A DNA stretch of 64,000 bases from Yponomeuta sedellus (GCA_934045075.1 OW203748.1:1-64000), one strand, 5' to 3'; positions 1 through 10,783 are shown, counted from the stretch's first letter. The notes: generated from the sequence alone by a model not told the origin. Numbers and translations: made by a program.

Positions 1-2
1 TC

Positions 3-776
3 CGCCCACCCCCATATAAGCCTGCCATAATTGTTTCTGCTAAAAACTCAACCAGCTTCTCTGAGACCCTTTCCACGTGGCAAAAAACTGTTACCTTTCG
101 AGACACGAATTTTGCCCCGGAAAGTGTCAAGCCGGTCTCCAATAATAAACTTAGAGTAGAATTTAACAAGGCCGAGCATGTCCAGGTGACCCTGGGTAAA
201 ATCAGCCCCTCGTCTGCCATTGAGGTGGAGCCCTCTAAGAAATTACAACCCATGATCATAATCAAGGGCGTAACGGAAAGCATTACACCCGAGACCCTCA
301 CGACCATTCTTCGCACTCAAAACGACTGCATAAAAGAAAAACCCGAAGACCTCCAATTCAAATTCAGACGCAGTAACCGTAACCCGAAGCTGTACAACGC
401 TGCTTACACCGCTAGTCCAGCCCTTTGGCGGTCCATTATTGACGCCGGCAAGCTCAATGTGGACCACCAAAGGGTCCACGTCGAAAACTACGTCCCGGTC
501 CTCCAGTGTTACCGCTGCCTACAATACGGCCATACGAAGAAATGGTGCAAGGAGACCGCTTTCATCTGCTCTCATTGCTCCTCCGCCCACGCCTACAAGG
601 ATTGCCCCGTAAAGGACGATGCCTCAAAACTCTCCTGCCATAACTGCAATGAACACCACAAGAAGCGCAACGACCACTCCGGCAAAGTTACTGCCCATAG
701 CGCCACGTCTATTACGTGTCCCCGTTTTATAAGCATGACCAATGCTGTCCGTTCCCGCACCGACTATGGGGAGTAG
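3..776 (+). CDS. Tel-A ORF1 protein (Gag-like, zinc knuckles), partial
   Basis: This is an ORF1 (Gag-like) RNA-binding protein of an R1-clade LINE, expected to coat the element RNA. The frame is open from base 3, so the start lies outside the window. The GTG at 186 is internal. The first 60 codons align with residues of Tel-B ORF1 containing the PALIISAKG and VSNNKIRVEF motifs. An RRM-like region with KPMIIIKGV precedes three zinc-binding clusters near the C terminus: CYRC-GHTKKWC, CSHC-HAYKDC and a longer CHNC-H-C knuckle. Three such knuckles are typical of R1-clade Gag proteins. The TAG stop at 774-776 is overlapped by the ORF2 ATG at 766. No frameshift is seen. Confidence 0.88.
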   Translation, partial: RPPPYKPAIIVSAKNSTSFSETLSTWQKTVTFRDTNFAPESVKPVSNNKLRVEFNKAEHVQVTLGKISPSSAIEVEPSKKLQPMIIIKGVTESITPETLTTILRTQNDCIKEKPEDLQFKFRRSNRNPKLYNAAYTASPALWRSIIDAGKLNVDHQRVHVENYVPVLQCYRCLQYGHTKKWCKETAFICSHCSSAHAYKDCPVKDDASKLSCHNCNEHHKKRNDHSGKVTAHSATSITCPRFISMTNAVRSRTDYGE

Positions 777-3700
777 CTTTACACCGGTTTTATCCAGTCT
801 CAGCAACGCCAACCCCAGTACAAACAACATGAAGTTTCTCCAATGCAATGTGGGCCGTTCTTACGCGTGGCATCACGAATTTATACAGTTTTTTGTTAAG
901 AACGAATATCCAATAGCTCTCATTACAGAGCCCTACACTAATAAAGATAACAATACAGTCCGTAACATTCCAGGCTATGAAGTTATCCAAGTCTCAAATG
1001 GTGCACGCGTCAAGGCTTGCATCGTGGTCAAAACTGGTCTCGGGGCTACTCTGGGCCTAACGGAATACTCCTCCTCCAACTTAAGCGTTATTCAATTAAA
1101 CATTAGACAACGTAAAATAGTTATTGCTTCCGTCTATATTGAACCAGATTCAGATGAGTTCAATACAATTTCCAAGCTCGACCTTCTCCTACAGAGCCAC
1201 TGTGACACTGACGTCGTTGTCGGAGGCGATCTCAATGGGTGGCACCCCCTATGGGGCTCGCCATCTGCGAGCCGCAGGGGCAATGATATAGTCAACCTTA
1301 TCACTTCGAACGGTTTAGTCCTATGTAACACAGGCACGACTCCCACATTCGAAACGGTCACACATGGCGTTCGAAGGACGTCCATCATCGACCTCACTAT
1401 GGTGTCCGACTCTCTGGTTCCCTTAGTTGACGACTGGAAGGTTAAACTTGAGGCATGCCCATCATCGGACCATCGCGCCATCGAATTCACGTTACTTTAT
1501 GACTTGTCAGAGATCGGTAAAGCCAAAAAGAGATCGACATTCCTCTACTCCACCAAAAACGCTAACTGGGAACTATTTGCTGAGAAACTTAAACACAATA
1601 TTGAATGCACCAGCCTCTTACAAGCCGACATAGAATCCTTAAATCCACGTGACATAGATAACTTCGTAGAAACCTTAACATACACCATACAGAAAACTTG
1701 CAATAAATTCCTACCTAGGAAACTTAATCGTGAAAAATACAATCCATGGTGGAGTGAGGAGCTGGAGGAATTAAAACAGAATGTCATCCGTCTTCATCAT
1801 CGCATCCAAAGAATGGCACGCAGCGGCCAATCGTTAGACACCATTCTACAGGAGAGAGCCGAAGCAAAAGCCGCCTATGCGGAAGCCATTAAAAAGGCCT
1901 CAACCACAAACTTCCGCGAGTTCTGCTCTCTTCAACATAAGGAGAATGTATGGTCTCTTACAAATAGACTGCTTAGTTGTGCACCTCCACCTAAACCGAC
2001 GACCACACTAACTTTTGACGGCGTACATAGCAGAGACAGCAAAGACACAGCAGAACGCCTCCTACAAAAATTCTTCAACGACGACACGCCCGACACAACA
2101 GAATCTCATAGATTGACCAGAGAGCTCAGCAGACTCACCCCTGACACCCCGGATGACACACCATTTATACAAACGGAAATCATAACTTGCGTACAGAGCA
2201 TGAATCCAAATAAGGCACCCGGACCAGACCACCTTACCTCGGACATCGTATCACAGTTCTGCTCCATGTACCCGGAATTAATTACCCGACTCATAAATCG
2301 ATGCTTGGCTCTAGCGTTCTTTCCGACCAACTGGAAAATGGCTCAGGCAATAACGGTTCCCAAGCCAAACAAGGATAGCTATGCGGATGCATCTGCCTAC
2401 CGACCTATTGGACTCATCAGTGTGTTCGGCAAACTAATGGAAAAGCTCATTACCAAAAGATTAACCCACCACCTAAATGTTACCGGACACCATAATCCTA
2501 ATCAATACGGATTCAAGGCACAAACTTCTACAGTTGACGCCCTAAACCATGCAGTGTCAACCATAAAAGCCGCCCGAAAAGATAAGAAACTGGTAGCTGC
2601 GGTATCCCTGGACATCAAGGGGGCGTTTGATAATGCCTGGTGGCCAAAACTACTTCAGCGGCTTCAGGCCGCGAACTGCCCTAAAAACATATACTGCCTC
2701 ATCCGCAACTATCTGGAGGATAGACAGGTCACCTTAAACTATGCAGACGCAAGCACATCAAAAACTGCGACCCGAGGATGTGTCCAGGGCTCGATATGCG
2801 GACCGAGCTTCTGGAACATCATTCTCGATGAACTCTTCGAGGCGGACCTACCACCCAACTGCCGGCTGCAGGCATACGCTGATGACGTTTTACTCGTGTG
2901 CACTGCAGATGATATCGCGGAGCTGGAGAATATTGCGAATGGCGCCCTAGAAACCATAACATCCTGGGGCGAGAATGCTAAACTGGCGTTTGGACCTTCC
3001 AAAACACAACTCATCGGATTTACCCCAAGTGCACGTAAAGCCAAGATCACTCACCGCGGCCAAGTCTTAAAATTCGTTCCCGAAATTAAACTGCTCGGCT
3101 TAATAATAGATCAGAACCTAACTTTTGTTAAACATGCAGAACACGTCACCTGTAAAGCACTCAAGATCTACCGAACCCTCTGTAAATTCGTGCGCCCTAC
3201 TTGGGGCGTCCACAGCGAAAACATCTCCACCATCTACAACCAAGTCATACAGCCAATAGTCACTTACGCAGCTGGCATATGGGGAGATGCGATAAACTTC
3301 AAAAAAGTTCAAAACAAACTGCTGTCACTACAACGCGGATTTGCCATAAAAACCATAAAAGGCTTTCACACCATCTCTACCAACGCAGCAATTGCTCTTG
3401 CACAATTCACGCCCCTAGATCTGAAGGTTAAGGAGGTGTGTGTTACTGAGCGCACTAAACTCTCGGGACACTGCCCATACCTTCCTTCAGATATTGAACT
3501 ACAGAGACCTACACCCCCCAAAGATCTGCCACATCCAGCTGAACGTACAGCAATAGAGTTCAGCAAAGCCCAGACTGAAGAAGAAATCGATAGTTTATGC
3601 CCACCTGAACGGACCCGCATTTATACTGATGGCAGTAAGCTGGACAGCGGAAAAGTCGGTGCAGCCTACGTCGTTCAAACTCCCGAAAGTCCACCTATCA

Positions 3701-4473
3701 TTCGGAAACTAAAACTACACGACAGCTGCACCGTCTTTCAGGCGGAGCTGCTTGCCATCGAACAGGCAGTCGTATGGTTGTGTGACAACACAGTACCTGC
3801 TGCGACCATCTTGTCGGACAGTCACTCGGCCTTACAGGAAATGAGAAACAGAGAGTCAACCAACTCGTTCGTCACCAACATAAAGACCCACCTGCGACGA
3901 CATTTCGGTTCTGTGGAGTTCGTGTGGGTGAAGGCGCACGCTGGCATCGCTGGAAACGAAGCAGCAGACGAGGCCGCCAAGAATGCTGCCTCCTCACATC
4001 GAGCTCCAACATACACAAAATTCCCAATCAGCTACGTCAAAAGGAAGACCAAGGATATGAACAGGCAGACGCACAACGACAGATACACCAGCTCATCTAA
4101 AGGTGTCCACACGCAGGGTTGGCTCCCGGACTTGGATCACATCCAAGAGCTGTACAAAGCCGTGGGGCACTCCTTTCACCTAACGCAGTTGCTCACCGGT
4201 CATGGATATCACCGACAATATCTTCATCGGTTTAAGATATCCGTGACCGACAAGTGCAACTGCGACACGCACACAGTTCAGACTATGGACCACTTGGTGC
4301 GCGAGTGTCCCCGGTTCTGCGCGGCTCGGCTTCGACATGAGCAAACATGTTCCTTTCTTAGAATAACGTATCCCTATAAAATCTCAGACCTACTAACCAA
4401 AGAAGGAGCAATCCTTTCATTCGAAAACTTAATAACTACTATTGTAAATAATATAAAAGAATTTAACAAATAA
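766..4473 (+). CDS. Tel-A ORF2: APE endonuclease, reverse transcriptase, RNase H
   Basis: This is the polyprotein that nicks the telomeric target and copies the element RNA by target-primed reverse transcription (TPRT). The ATG at 766 is chosen because it matches Tel-B, where the ORF2 ATG also sits 11 bases before the end of ORF1; an ATG at 742 is also in frame. The endonuclease (first ~240 residues) keeps LQCNVG, the ITEPY glutamate, GDLNGWH and SSDHRA. The reverse transcriptase has APGPDHLTSD, SLDIKGAFDNAWWP, a QGSICGP block and the catalytic AYADD. RNase H has YTDGSK, FQAELLAIE, LSDSHSAL and HAGIAGNEAADEAA. A Cys/His cluster (CNCD...H...C) ends the protein. The DNAWWP form is R1-like. All catalytic residues look intact over 1235 codons, so the element may be active. 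Confidence 0.93.
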   Translation: MGSSFTPVLSSLSNANPSTNNMKFLQCNVGRSYAWHHEFIQFFVKNEYPIALITEPYTNKDNNTVRNIPGYEVIQVSNGARVKACIVVKTGLGATLGLTEYSSSNLSVIQLNIRQRKIVIASVYIEPDSDEFNTISKLDLLLQSHCDTDVVVGGDLNGWHPLWGSPSASRRGNDIVNLITSNGLVLCNTGTTPTFETVTHGVRRTSIIDLTMVSDSLVPLVDDWKVKLEACPSSDHRAIEFTLLYDLSEIGKAKKRSTFLYSTKNANWELFAEKLKHNIECTSLLQADIESLNPRDIDNFVETLTYTIQKTCNKFLPRKLNREKYNPWWSEELEELKQNVIRLHHRIQRMARSGQSLDTILQERAEAKAAYAEAIKKASTTNFREFCSLQHKENVWSLTNRLLSCAPPPKPTTTLTFDGVHSRDSKDTAERLLQKFFNDDTPDTTESHRLTRELSRLTPDTPDDTPFIQTEIITCVQSMNPNKAPGPDHLTSDIVSQFCSMYPELITRLINRCLALAFFPTNWKMAQAITVPKPNKDSYADASAYRPIGLISVFGKLMEKLITKRLTHHLNVTGHHNPNQYGFKAQTSTVDALNHAVSTIKAARKDKKLVAAVSLDIKGAFDNAWWPKLLQRLQAANCPKNIYCLIRNYLEDRQVTLNYADASTSKTATRGCVQGSICGPSFWNIILDELFEADLPPNCRLQAYADDVLLVCTADDIAELENIANGALETITSWGENAKLAFGPSKTQLIGFTPSARKAKITHRGQVLKFVPEIKLLGLIIDQNLTFVKHAEHVTCKALKIYRTLCKFVRPTWGVHSENISTIYNQVIQPIVTYAAGIWGDAINFKKVQNKLLSLQRGFAIKTIKGFHTISTNAAIALAQFTPLDLKVKEVCVTERTKLSGHCPYLPSDIELQRPTPPKDLPHPAERTAIEFSKAQTEEEIDSLCPPERTRIYTDGSKLDSGKVGAAYVVQTPESPPIIRKLKLHDSCTVFQAELLAIEQAVVWLCDNTVPAATILSDSHSALQEMRNRESTNSFVTNIKTHLRRHFGSVEFVWVKAHAGIAGNEAADEAAKNAASSHRAPTYTKFPISYVKRKTKDMNRQTHNDRYTSSSKGVHTQGWLPDLDHIQELYKAVGHSFHLTQLLTGHGYHRQYLHRFKISVTDKCNCDTHTVQTMDHLVRECPRFCAARLRHEQTCSFLRITYPYKISDLLTKEGAILSFENLITTIVNNIKEFNK

Positions 4474-4640
4474 CTCACGCTCTCATTTTCATACTTACAA
4501 AACTTAACCCGCTTTGCCCAAATCAAATTCACACAGAAGACGCGCTTTGTATCAAATAGCAAAGACGCGCAAAAGCAACCAACCGAAAACGTAAGCAACT
4601 GCAATTAAAGTAACACAATTGAATAAATAAAATATCAAGG

Positions 4641-4655
4641 CTCTGGTAACCAGAG
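4641..4655 (+). promoter_or_regulatory. Tel-A 3' terminal hairpin
   Basis: A perfect 6-bp stem, CTCTGG/CCAGAG with a TAA loop, lies 8 bases before the A-rich tail. Tel-B and Tel-C also have a hairpin just before poly(A). By analogy with SART1, where 3' UTR motifs are required for precise priming, it may be read by the reverse transcriptase; that is inference. Confidence 0.5.
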
Positions 4656-4689
4656 TAAAAACAAAAAAAAAAAAAAAAAAAAAAAAAAA

Positions 4690-4732
4690 CCTAACCTAAC
4701 CTAACCTAACCTAACCTAACCTAACCTAACCT
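4690..4732. repeat. Telomeric (CCTAA)n array, 43 bp
   Basis: Perfect CCTAA repeats lie between the Tel-A poly(A) and the 5' end of U1. The C-rich strand on + puts the chromosome end to the left. Confidence 0.97.
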
Positions 4733-5784
4733 CCCCCTCGACGGTTGCCGCCTTGTCGTGGCGAGGGGGCTAAGTAGCCGTGGGGGCCTACGGGCGGGAA
4801 CACACCCACGGTGAAACCAAGAGCAACCCCGGAGGGACCGCTCCTCTTCGTGAGTCGAGCGGTCAGTAGGTGGCGGTGCTGTATGGGCAGCACCGCCACT
4901 GAGGCGGGCTGCGATGTCGTATGGGCGGCATCGCAGCCGAAGGGAGGAGGCCGCGGCGGGAGAGGAGTGCCGGTATTGCGGTGCGCCGCTCTCCCTGCCT
5001 GCCGCGGCCTTACCGGGGCCGCCACCGGCTGATGGCGGACGCGGTGGGGTCACAGGGGAAGAGGAGTGCTGGTATTGCGGTGCGCCTCTCTCCCTGTCCC
5101 CTGCGACCGTTTAGTCGCTTGGGCCCTGCTTCACACCGTGGAGTGGGACCCAGGCGACCGAGAGGAGGAGGTCCGGCTGGGGGGGGCGCCTCCGAGCGCC
5201 TCGTACCAGTCGGATCAGTGCCGTGGGCGGGGGGTCAGGGGACCCTCAGCCTCTAACACGGCGGGCCGGAAGGCGCCCCTGCGTGATCCGGGGGTGCCTT
5301 CCAGCACAGAGAGGGCCCGCGCGCTCGCTCTCCACCTTCTCTGTTCTCAGAGAAGCGCTGGTGAGCGACGCGACGGGCCTCGCAGCGATGCGCCGCCCCC
5401 TCTAGTCCCATTGTTTTAGCAATGGGATGGGGGGGGGCGGCGCATTGGAGCGTATGGGGGCCTATATGGCCCCCCCGAGGAGACGCGGCGTTTCCTTGCC
5501 CCGTCGTAGCGATGGGGCAGGGGGCGCCGCTGGGGAGCCACTTTGGCTCCCCCACCAGTCGAGCCCCTCATGTGGAGGGGCGACCTCTTGCCGGGTCGCG
5601 GTGACTTAACCTCTGGCCTACCCCGCGACCCGGTAGAGGAGAGGAGGATCACCGCGGGGGTTTAGTGGGTAGTCCAGCCCTCGGGCTGGGAGTCCCACAC
5701 GAAGCCACTCTGTTGTCCCCTGACAGCAGAGTGGTGAAGTGCGTAAATGCATTCCCCCGCGTTACCAAAAAAAAAAAAAAAAAA
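4733..5784 (+). mobile_element. U1: telomeric non-coding retroposon, long type
   Basis: This GC-rich unit of about 1.05 kb starts with CCCCCTCGACGG and ends with GCGTTACC plus 18 A, followed by 13 bases of CCTAA repeat (5785-5797). It contains no conserved reading frame; its conserved content is a chain of hairpins. It is the long type, keeping the tandem pair of hairpins with GGTATT loops between the GGCGGTGCTG hairpin and the GTCGCTTGGG hairpin. It shares private variants with U12 (GGACCCTCAGCC near 5240, CATGTGGAGG near 5570). Its GGTCACAGGGG strand (5050) mismatches its partner, unlike other units. Confidence 0.9.
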
Positions 5785-5797
5785 CCTAACCTAACCT

Positions 5798-6673
5798 CCC
5801 CCCCCCTCGACGGTTGCCGCCTTGTCGTGGCGAGGGGGCTTTAGTAGCCGTGGTTGCGGGACCACGGTGAAACAAAGAGCAACCGCGGAGGGACCGCTCC
5901 TCGCTTGCGAGTTGAGCGGTCAGTGGGTGGCGGTGCTGTATGGGCAGCACCGCGACCGTCTAGTCGCCTGGGCCCTGTTTCACACTGTGGAGCGGGACCC
6001 AGGCGACCAAGAGTAGGAGGTCCGGCTGGGGGGGGCGCCTTCGTGCGTCTCGTACCAGTCGGACCAGAGGGCCGTGGGCGGAGGGTCAGGGGACCCTCCG
6101 CCTCTAACACGGCGGGCCGGAAGGCGCCCCTGCGTGATCCGGGGGTGCCTTCCAGCACAGAGAGGGCCCGCGCGCTCGCTCTCCACCTTCTCTGCTTCAT
6201 CAGAGAAGCGCTGGGGAGCGACGCGACGGGCCTCGCAGCGATGCGCCGCCCTCCTCTTGTCCTATTGTATGGGCAATGGGTCGGGGGGGGGGCGGCGCGT
6301 TGGAGCGTATGGGGGCCTATAGGGCCCCCCCGAGGAGACGCGGCGTTTCCTTGCCCCATCGTATAAGGCGTTGCGATGGGGCGGGGGGCGCCGCTGGGGA
6401 GCCACTCTGGCTCCCCCACCAGTCGAGCCCCTCACTTGGAGGGGCGACCTCTTGCCGGGTCGCGGTGATTTAGCCTATGGCCTACCCCGCGACCCGGTAG
6501 AGGAGAGGAGGATCACCGCGGGGGTTTAGTGGGTAGTCCAGTCGTCACGGAGGTTATGCCAGCTCCGTGTCGCTGGGAGTCCCACACGAAGCCGCTCTGT
6601 TGTCCCCTGACAGCAGAGTGGTGAAGTGCGTAAATGCATTCCCCCGCGTTACCAAAAAAAAAAAAAAAAAAAA
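5798..6673 (+). mobile_element. U2: telomeric non-coding retroposon, mosaic
   Basis: The unit begins with nine C and ends with 20 A, then CCTAACCT (6674-6681). The 5' half is short-type (the hairpin pair is deleted, joining CAGCACCGC to GACCGT). The 3' half is b-type: TGCTTCATCAGAG, TATTGTATGGGC, and the longer 3' loop with TCACGGAGG and CTCCGTG. The 3' half is nearly the same as U11. It looks like a recombinant of two subfamilies. Confidence 0.88.
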
Positions 6674-6681
6674 CCTAACCT

Positions 6682-7518
6682 CCCCCCCCCCTCGACGGTT
6701 GCCGCCTTGTCGTGGCGAGGGGGCTTTAGTAGCCGTGGTTGCGGGACCACGGTGAAACAAAGAGCAACCGCGGAGGGACCGCTCCTCGCTTGCGAGTTGA
6801 GCGGTCAGTGGGTGGCGGTGCTGTATGGGCAGCACCGCGACCGTCTAGTCGCCTGGGCCCTGTTTCACACTGTGGAGCGGGACCCGGGCGACCAAGAGAA
6901 GGAGGTCCGGCTGGGGGGGGCGCCTTGTGCGCCTCGTACCAGTCGGACCAGGGCCGTGGGCGGAGGGTCAGGGGACCCGCCGCCTCTAACACGGCGGGCC
7001 GGAAGGCGCCCCTGCGTGATCCGGGGGTGCCTTCCAGCACAGAGAGGGCCCGCGCGCTCGCTCTCCACCTTCTCTGTCCTCAGAGAAGTGCTGGTGAGCG
7101 ACGCGACGGGCTTCGCAGCGATGCGCCGCCCCCTCTAGTCCCATTGTTTTAGCAATGTGATGTGGGGGGGCGGCGCATTGGAGCGAATGGGGGCCTATAT
7201 GGCCCCCCCGAGGAGACGCGGCGTTTCCTTGCCCCGTCGTAGCGATGGGGCAGGGGGCGCCGCTGGGGAGCCACTCTGGCTCCCCCACCAGTCGAGCCCC
7301 TCACGTGGAGGGGCGACCTCTTGCCGGGTCGCGGTGATTTAACCTATGGCCTACCCCGCGACCCGGTAGAGGAGAGGAGGATCACCGCGGGGGTTTAGTG
7401 GGTAGTCCAGCCCTCGGGCTGGGAGTCCCACACGAAGCCGCTCTGTTGTCCCCTGACAGCAGAGTGGTGAAGTGCGTAAATGCATTCCCCCGCGTTACCA
7501 AAAAAAAAAAAAAAAAAA
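6682..7518 (+). mobile_element. U3: telomeric non-coding retroposon, short type
   Basis: This short-type unit of about 0.84 kb has ten C at the 5' end and a 19-base poly(A), followed by CCTAACCT (7519-7526). It is very similar to U8. The stem around the ATTGTTTTAGC loop carries a G-to-T change (AATGTGATG), which breaks one pair. Confidence 0.9.
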
Positions 7519-7526
7519 CCTAACCT

Positions 7527-8606
7527 CCCCCCCCTCGACGGTTGCCGCCTTGTCCCCCTCGACGGTTGCCGCCTTGTCGTGGCGAGGGGGCTAAGTAGCC
7601 GTGGGGGCCTACGGGCGGGAACACACCCACGGTGAAACCAAGAGCAACCGCGGAGGGACCGCTCCTCGCTTGCGAGTCGAGCGGTCAGTAGGTGGCGGTG
7701 CTGTATGGGCAGCACCGCCACTGAGGCGGGCTGCGATGTCGTATGGGCGGCATCGCAGCCGAAGGGAGGAGGCCGCGGCGGGAGAGGAGTGCCGGTATTA
7801 CGGTGCGCCGCTCTCCCTACCTGCCGCGGCCTTACCGGGGCTGCCACCGGCTGATGGCGGACGCGGTGGGGTCGCAGGGGAGGAGGAGTGTTGGTATAGC
7901 GGTGCGCCTCTCTCCCTATCCCCTGCGACCGTCTAGTCGCCTGGGCCCTGTTTCACACTGTGGAGCGGGACCCGGGCGACCAAGAGGAGGAGGTCCGGCT
8001 GGGGGGGGCGCCTTGTGCGCCTCGTACCAGTCGGACCAGGGCCGTGGGCGGAGGGTCAGGGGACCCGCCGCCTCTAACACGGCGGGCCGGAAGGCGCCCC
8101 TGCGTGATCCGGGGGTGCCTTCCAGCACAGAGAGGGCCCGCGCGCTCGCTCTCCACCTTCTCTGATCTCAGAGAAGTGCTGGTGAGCGACGCGACGGGCC
8201 TCGCAGCGATGCGCCGCCCCCTCTAGTCCCATTGTTTTAGCAATGGGATGGGGGGGGCGGCGCATTGGAGCGTATGGGGGCCTATATGGCCCCCCCGAGG
8301 AGACGCGGCGTTTCCTTGCCCCGTCGTAGCGATGGGGCAGGGGGCGCCGCTGGGGAGCCACTTTGGCTCCCCCACCAGTCGAGCCCCTCACGTGGAGGGG
8401 CGACCTCTTGCCGGGTCGCGGTGATTTAACCTTTGGCCTACCCCGCGACCCGGTAGAGGAGAGGAGGATCACCGCGGGGGTTTAGTGGGTAGTCCAGCCC
8501 TCGGGCTGGGAGTCCCACACGAAGCCGCTCTGTTGTCCCCTGACAGCAGAGTGGTGAAGTGCGTAAATGCATTCCCCCGCGTTACCAAAAAAAAAAAAAA
8601 AAAAAA
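7527..8606 (+). mobile_element. U4: telomeric non-coding retroposon, long type, duplicated head
   Basis: This long-type unit has its first 24 bases duplicated in tandem: 7530-7553 are repeated from 7554. This is a 5' junction pattern expected when reverse transcriptase restarts on the RNA 5' end. Poly(A) is 20 bases, followed by CCTAACCTAACCT (8607-8619). Confidence 0.9.
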
Positions 8607-8619
8607 CCTAACCTAACCT

Positions 8620-9642
8620 CCCCCCCCTCGACGGTTGCCGCCTTGTCGTGGCGAGGGGGCTTTAGTAGCCGTGGTTGCGGGGCCACGGTGAAACAAAGAG
8701 CAACCCCGGAGGGACCGCTCCTCTTCGTGAGTCGAGCGGTCAGTAGGTGGCGGTGCTGTATGGGCAGCACCGCCACTGAGGCGGGCTGCGATGTCGTATG
8801 GGCGGCATCGCAGCCGAAGGGAGGAGGCCGCGGCGGGAGAGGAGTGCCGGTATTACGGTGCGCCGCTCTCCCTGCCTGCCGCGGCCTTACCGGGGCCGCC
8901 ACCGGTTGATGGCGGACGCGGTGGGGTCGCAGGGGAAGAGGAGTGCTGGTATTGCGGTGCGCCTCTCTCCCTGTCCCCTGCGACCGTTTAGTCGCTTGGG
9001 CCCTGCTTCACACCGTGGAGTGGGACCCAAGCGACCAAGAGGAGGAGGTCCGGCTGGGGGGGGCGCCTCCGAGCGCCTCGTACCAGTCGGATCAGTGCCG
9101 TGGGCGGGGGGTCAGGGGACTCTCCGCCTCTAACACGGCGGGCCGGAAGGCGCCCCTGCGTGATCCGGGGGTGCCTTCCAGCACAGAGAGGGCCCGCGCG
9201 CTCGCTCTCCACCTTCTCTGTTCTCAGAGAAGCGCTGGTGAGCGACGCGACGGGCCTCGCAGCGATGCGCCGCCCCCTCTAGTCCCATTGTTTTAGCAAT
9301 GGGATGGGGGGGGGCGGCGCATTGGAGCGTATGGGGGCCTGTATGGCCCCCCCGAGGAGACGCGGCGTTTCCTTGCCCCGTCGTAGCGATGGGGCAGGGG
9401 GCGCCGCTGGGGAGCCACTTTGGCTCCCCCACCAGTCGAGCCCCTCACGTGGAGGGGCGACCTCTTGCCGGGTCGCGGTGATTTAGCCTATGGCCTACCC
9501 CGTGACCCGGTAGAGGAGAGGAGGATCACCGCGGGGGTTTAGTGGGTAGTCCAGCCCTCGGGCTGGGAGTCCCACACGAAGCCGCTCTGTTGTCCCCTGA
9601 CAGCAGAGTGGTGAAGTGCGTAAATGCATTCCCCCGCGTAAC

Positions 9643-9708
<66 letters not shown>
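8620..9708 (+). mobile_element. U5: telomeric non-coding retroposon, long type, 65-base tail
   Basis: This long-type unit has eight C at the 5' end. The body ends GCGTAACC and is followed by about 65 A (9644-9708), far longer than the 12-25 bases of most neighbours, then CCTAACCT (9709-9716). The long tail suggests a recent insertion. Confidence 0.9.
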
Positions 9709-9711
<3 letters not shown>

Positions 9712-9716
9712 AACCT

Positions 9717-10775
9717 CCCCCCCCCCTCGACGGTTGCCGCCTTGTCGTGGCGAGGGGGCTAAGTAGCCGTGGGGGCCTACGGGCGGGAACACACCCACGG
9801 TGAAACCAAGAGCAACCGCGGAGGGACCGCTCCTCGCTTGCGAGTTGAGCGGTCAGTAGGTGGCGGTGCTGTATGGGCAGCACCGCCACTGAGGCGGGCT
9901 GCGATGTCGTATGGGCGGCATCGCAGCCGAAGGGAGGAGGCCGCGGCGGGAGAGGAGTGCCGGTATTACGGTGCGCCGCTCTCCCTACCTGCCGCGGCCT
10001 TACCGGGGCCGCCACCGGCTGATGGCGGACGCGGTGGGGTCGCAGGGGAAGAGGAGTGTTGGTATAGCGGTGCGCCTCTCTCCCTATCCCCTGCGACCGT
10101 CTAGTCGCCTGGGCCCTGTTTCACACTGTGGAGCGGGACCCGGGCGACCAAGAGGAGGAGGTCCGGCTGGGGGGGGGCGCCTTGTGCGCCTCGTACCAGT
10201 CGGACCAGGGCCGTGGGCGGAGGGTCAGGGGACCCGCCGCCTCTAACACGGCGGGCCGGAAGGCGCCCCTGCGTGATCCGGGGGTGCCTTCCAGCACAGA
10301 GAGGGCCCGCGCGCTCGCTCTCCACCTTCTCTGTTCTCAGAGAAGTGCTGGTGAGCGACGCGACGGCCCTCGCAGCGATGCGCCGCCCCCTCTAGTCCCA
10401 TTGTTTTAGCAATGTGATGTGGGGGGGCGGCGCATTGGAGCGTATGGGGGCCTTTATGGCCCCCCCGAGGAGACGCGGCGTTTCCTTGCCCCGTCGTAGC
10501 GATGGGGCAGGGGGCGCCGCTGGGGAGCCACTCTGGCTCCCCCACCAGTCGAGCCCCTCACGTGGAGGGGCGACCTCTTGCCGGGTCGCGGTGATTTAAC
10601 CTTTGGCCTACCCCGCGACCCGGTAGAGGAGAGGAGGATCACCGCGGGGGTTTAGTGGGTAGTCCAGCCCTCGGGCTGGGAGTCCCACACGAAGCCGCTC
10701 TGTTGTCCCCTGACAGCAGAGTGGTGAAGTGCGTAAATGCATTCCCCCGCGTTACCAAAAAAAAAAAAAAAAAAA
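9717..10775 (+). mobile_element. U6: telomeric non-coding retroposon, long type
   Basis: This long-type unit has ten C at the 5' end, a 19-base tail and CCTAACCT (10776-10783) before U7. It resembles U4 in the tandem hairpin region (GTATAGCGG loop variant). Confidence 0.9.
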
Positions 10776-10783
10776 CCTAACCT

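Larger units (their letters stand above)
1..4689 (+). mobile_element. Tel-A: TRAS-oriented telomeric LINE, 5' part outside window
   Basis: This is a non-LTR retrotransposon running into the window from the left. It consists of the end of ORF1, a complete ORF2, a short AT-rich 3' UTR (4474-4662) and a poly(A) tail of about 27 bases that abuts CCTAA repeats at 4690. The poly(A)-then-CCTAA orientation is the one known for TRAS elements. Its closest relative here is Tel-B: both have the same 11-base ORF1/ORF2 overlap and similar proteins. The 3' UTR lacks the GC-rich 3' fold of Tel-D and has only a small hairpin before the tail. Confidence 0.9.

Noticed and set aside
4921..5256. Repeated peptide-like motif with Cys pairs (CRYYGAPL, CWYCGAPL) in long units
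   Set aside because: It is the translation of two duplicated hairpin arms. It is missing from short and b units and has no conserved start.
5841..6419. Long open frames in both strands of the GC-rich units (also 10777-11379, 51648-52166, 60375-60950)
   Set aside because: The frames change or break between copies, several overlap on both strands, many start at non-ATG codons, and variation follows base pairing rather than codons. High GC content explains the lack of stops.
9542..9766. Open frame with a poly-lysine tract
   Set aside because: It reads through a poly(A) tail and the flanking non-coding sequence.
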